Shown: one piece after another, positions 64,000 through 64,000 of the stretch
Numbering within the stretch: position 1 is the stretch's first letter
How the letters are laid out: each line of letters begins with the position of its first letter
DNA from: Vibrio jasicida CAIM 1864 = LMG 25398
GTDB taxonomy: Bacteria; Pseudomonadota; Gammaproteobacteria; Enterobacterales; Vibrionaceae
Length of the DNA stretch: 64,000 nt
Direction: 5' to 3'
Assembly (NCBI RefSeq): GCF_000400365.1
Contig: NZ_BAOG01000071.1
Span: 39,973 to 103,972, forward strand
Program-made: the position numbers and the translations under genes
Notes under the pieces: model-generated
Told to the model about the DNA's origin: nothing
Seen by the model: only the letters and a program-made list of their open reading frames with translations
Databases searched by the model: none

Positions 64000-64000
64000 T

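Overview
The window is a stretch of a Vibrio genome, most likely a member of the Harveyi clade (V. parahaemolyticus / V. alginolyticus / V. campbellii group). This placement rests on the betIBA-choXWV osmolyte operon layout, the vieSAB-like signalling operon, the tad pilus locus, guaC and the general protein character. It is an inference from recognised gene families, not from a database search. I see no rRNA or tRNA gene, no intact transposase or integrase, and no CRISPR array. A chromosome II location is plausible but cannot be shown.

Layout. (1) 0.1-6.7 kb: a three-gene signalling operon (hybrid sensor kinase, REC-EAL regulator, REC-TPR regulator) in the order of V. cholerae vieS-vieA-vieB. 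(2) 6.7-10.8 kb: a small membrane protein, an NfeD/slipin membrane-quality pair, a globin-like protein and a nitroreductase. (3) 10.8-17.7 kb: betI-betB-betA-choX-choW-choV, which imports choline and oxidises it to glycine betaine under its own TetR-type repressor. (4) 18-19.7 kb: a PAS-GGDEF diguanylate cyclase and a small secreted protein. (5) 19.7-38.1 kb: an AT-rich accessory region. It holds a phosphorelay cluster (stand-alone HPt, hybrid kinase, XRE regulator, REC plus degenerate EAL), decayed winged-helix genes, a frameshifted dsbB and a large Ig-like lipoprotein. It ends with a complete class 5 (CS1/CFA-I type) chaperone-usher fimbrial operon with a divergent XRE regulator. (6) 38-43.3 kb: a small ORF, an amidohydrolase, a GIY-YIG protein, a third XRE-type regulator and an ANR-family regulator. 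(7) 43.4-56.7 kb: a full tad/flp type IVc pilus operon, with a divergent LysR gene at 57.2 kb. (8) 58.1-61.7 kb: a block with a Cys-nucleophile alpha/beta hydrolase and two BspA-like repeat proteins, bracketed by the real guaC 3' end and a decayed duplicate of it. (9) 61.8-64 kb: guaC, and nnrD cut by the right edge.

Themes. The window is rich in surface attachment (class 5 pilus, Tad pilus, Ig-like lipoprotein, BspA-like proteins) and in c-di-GMP or phosphorelay control. The most unusual signals are four. The class 5 usher carries a C-terminal SPOR-like domain, and the last gene of its operon combines a beta-barrel with LysM, so the pilus machine may be tied to peptidoglycan. Three XRE regulators share an uncharacterised long C-terminal half. 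The guaC 3' end is duplicated around a small gene block. A Cys/RLPT-like module is shared by two otherwise unrelated surface proteins.
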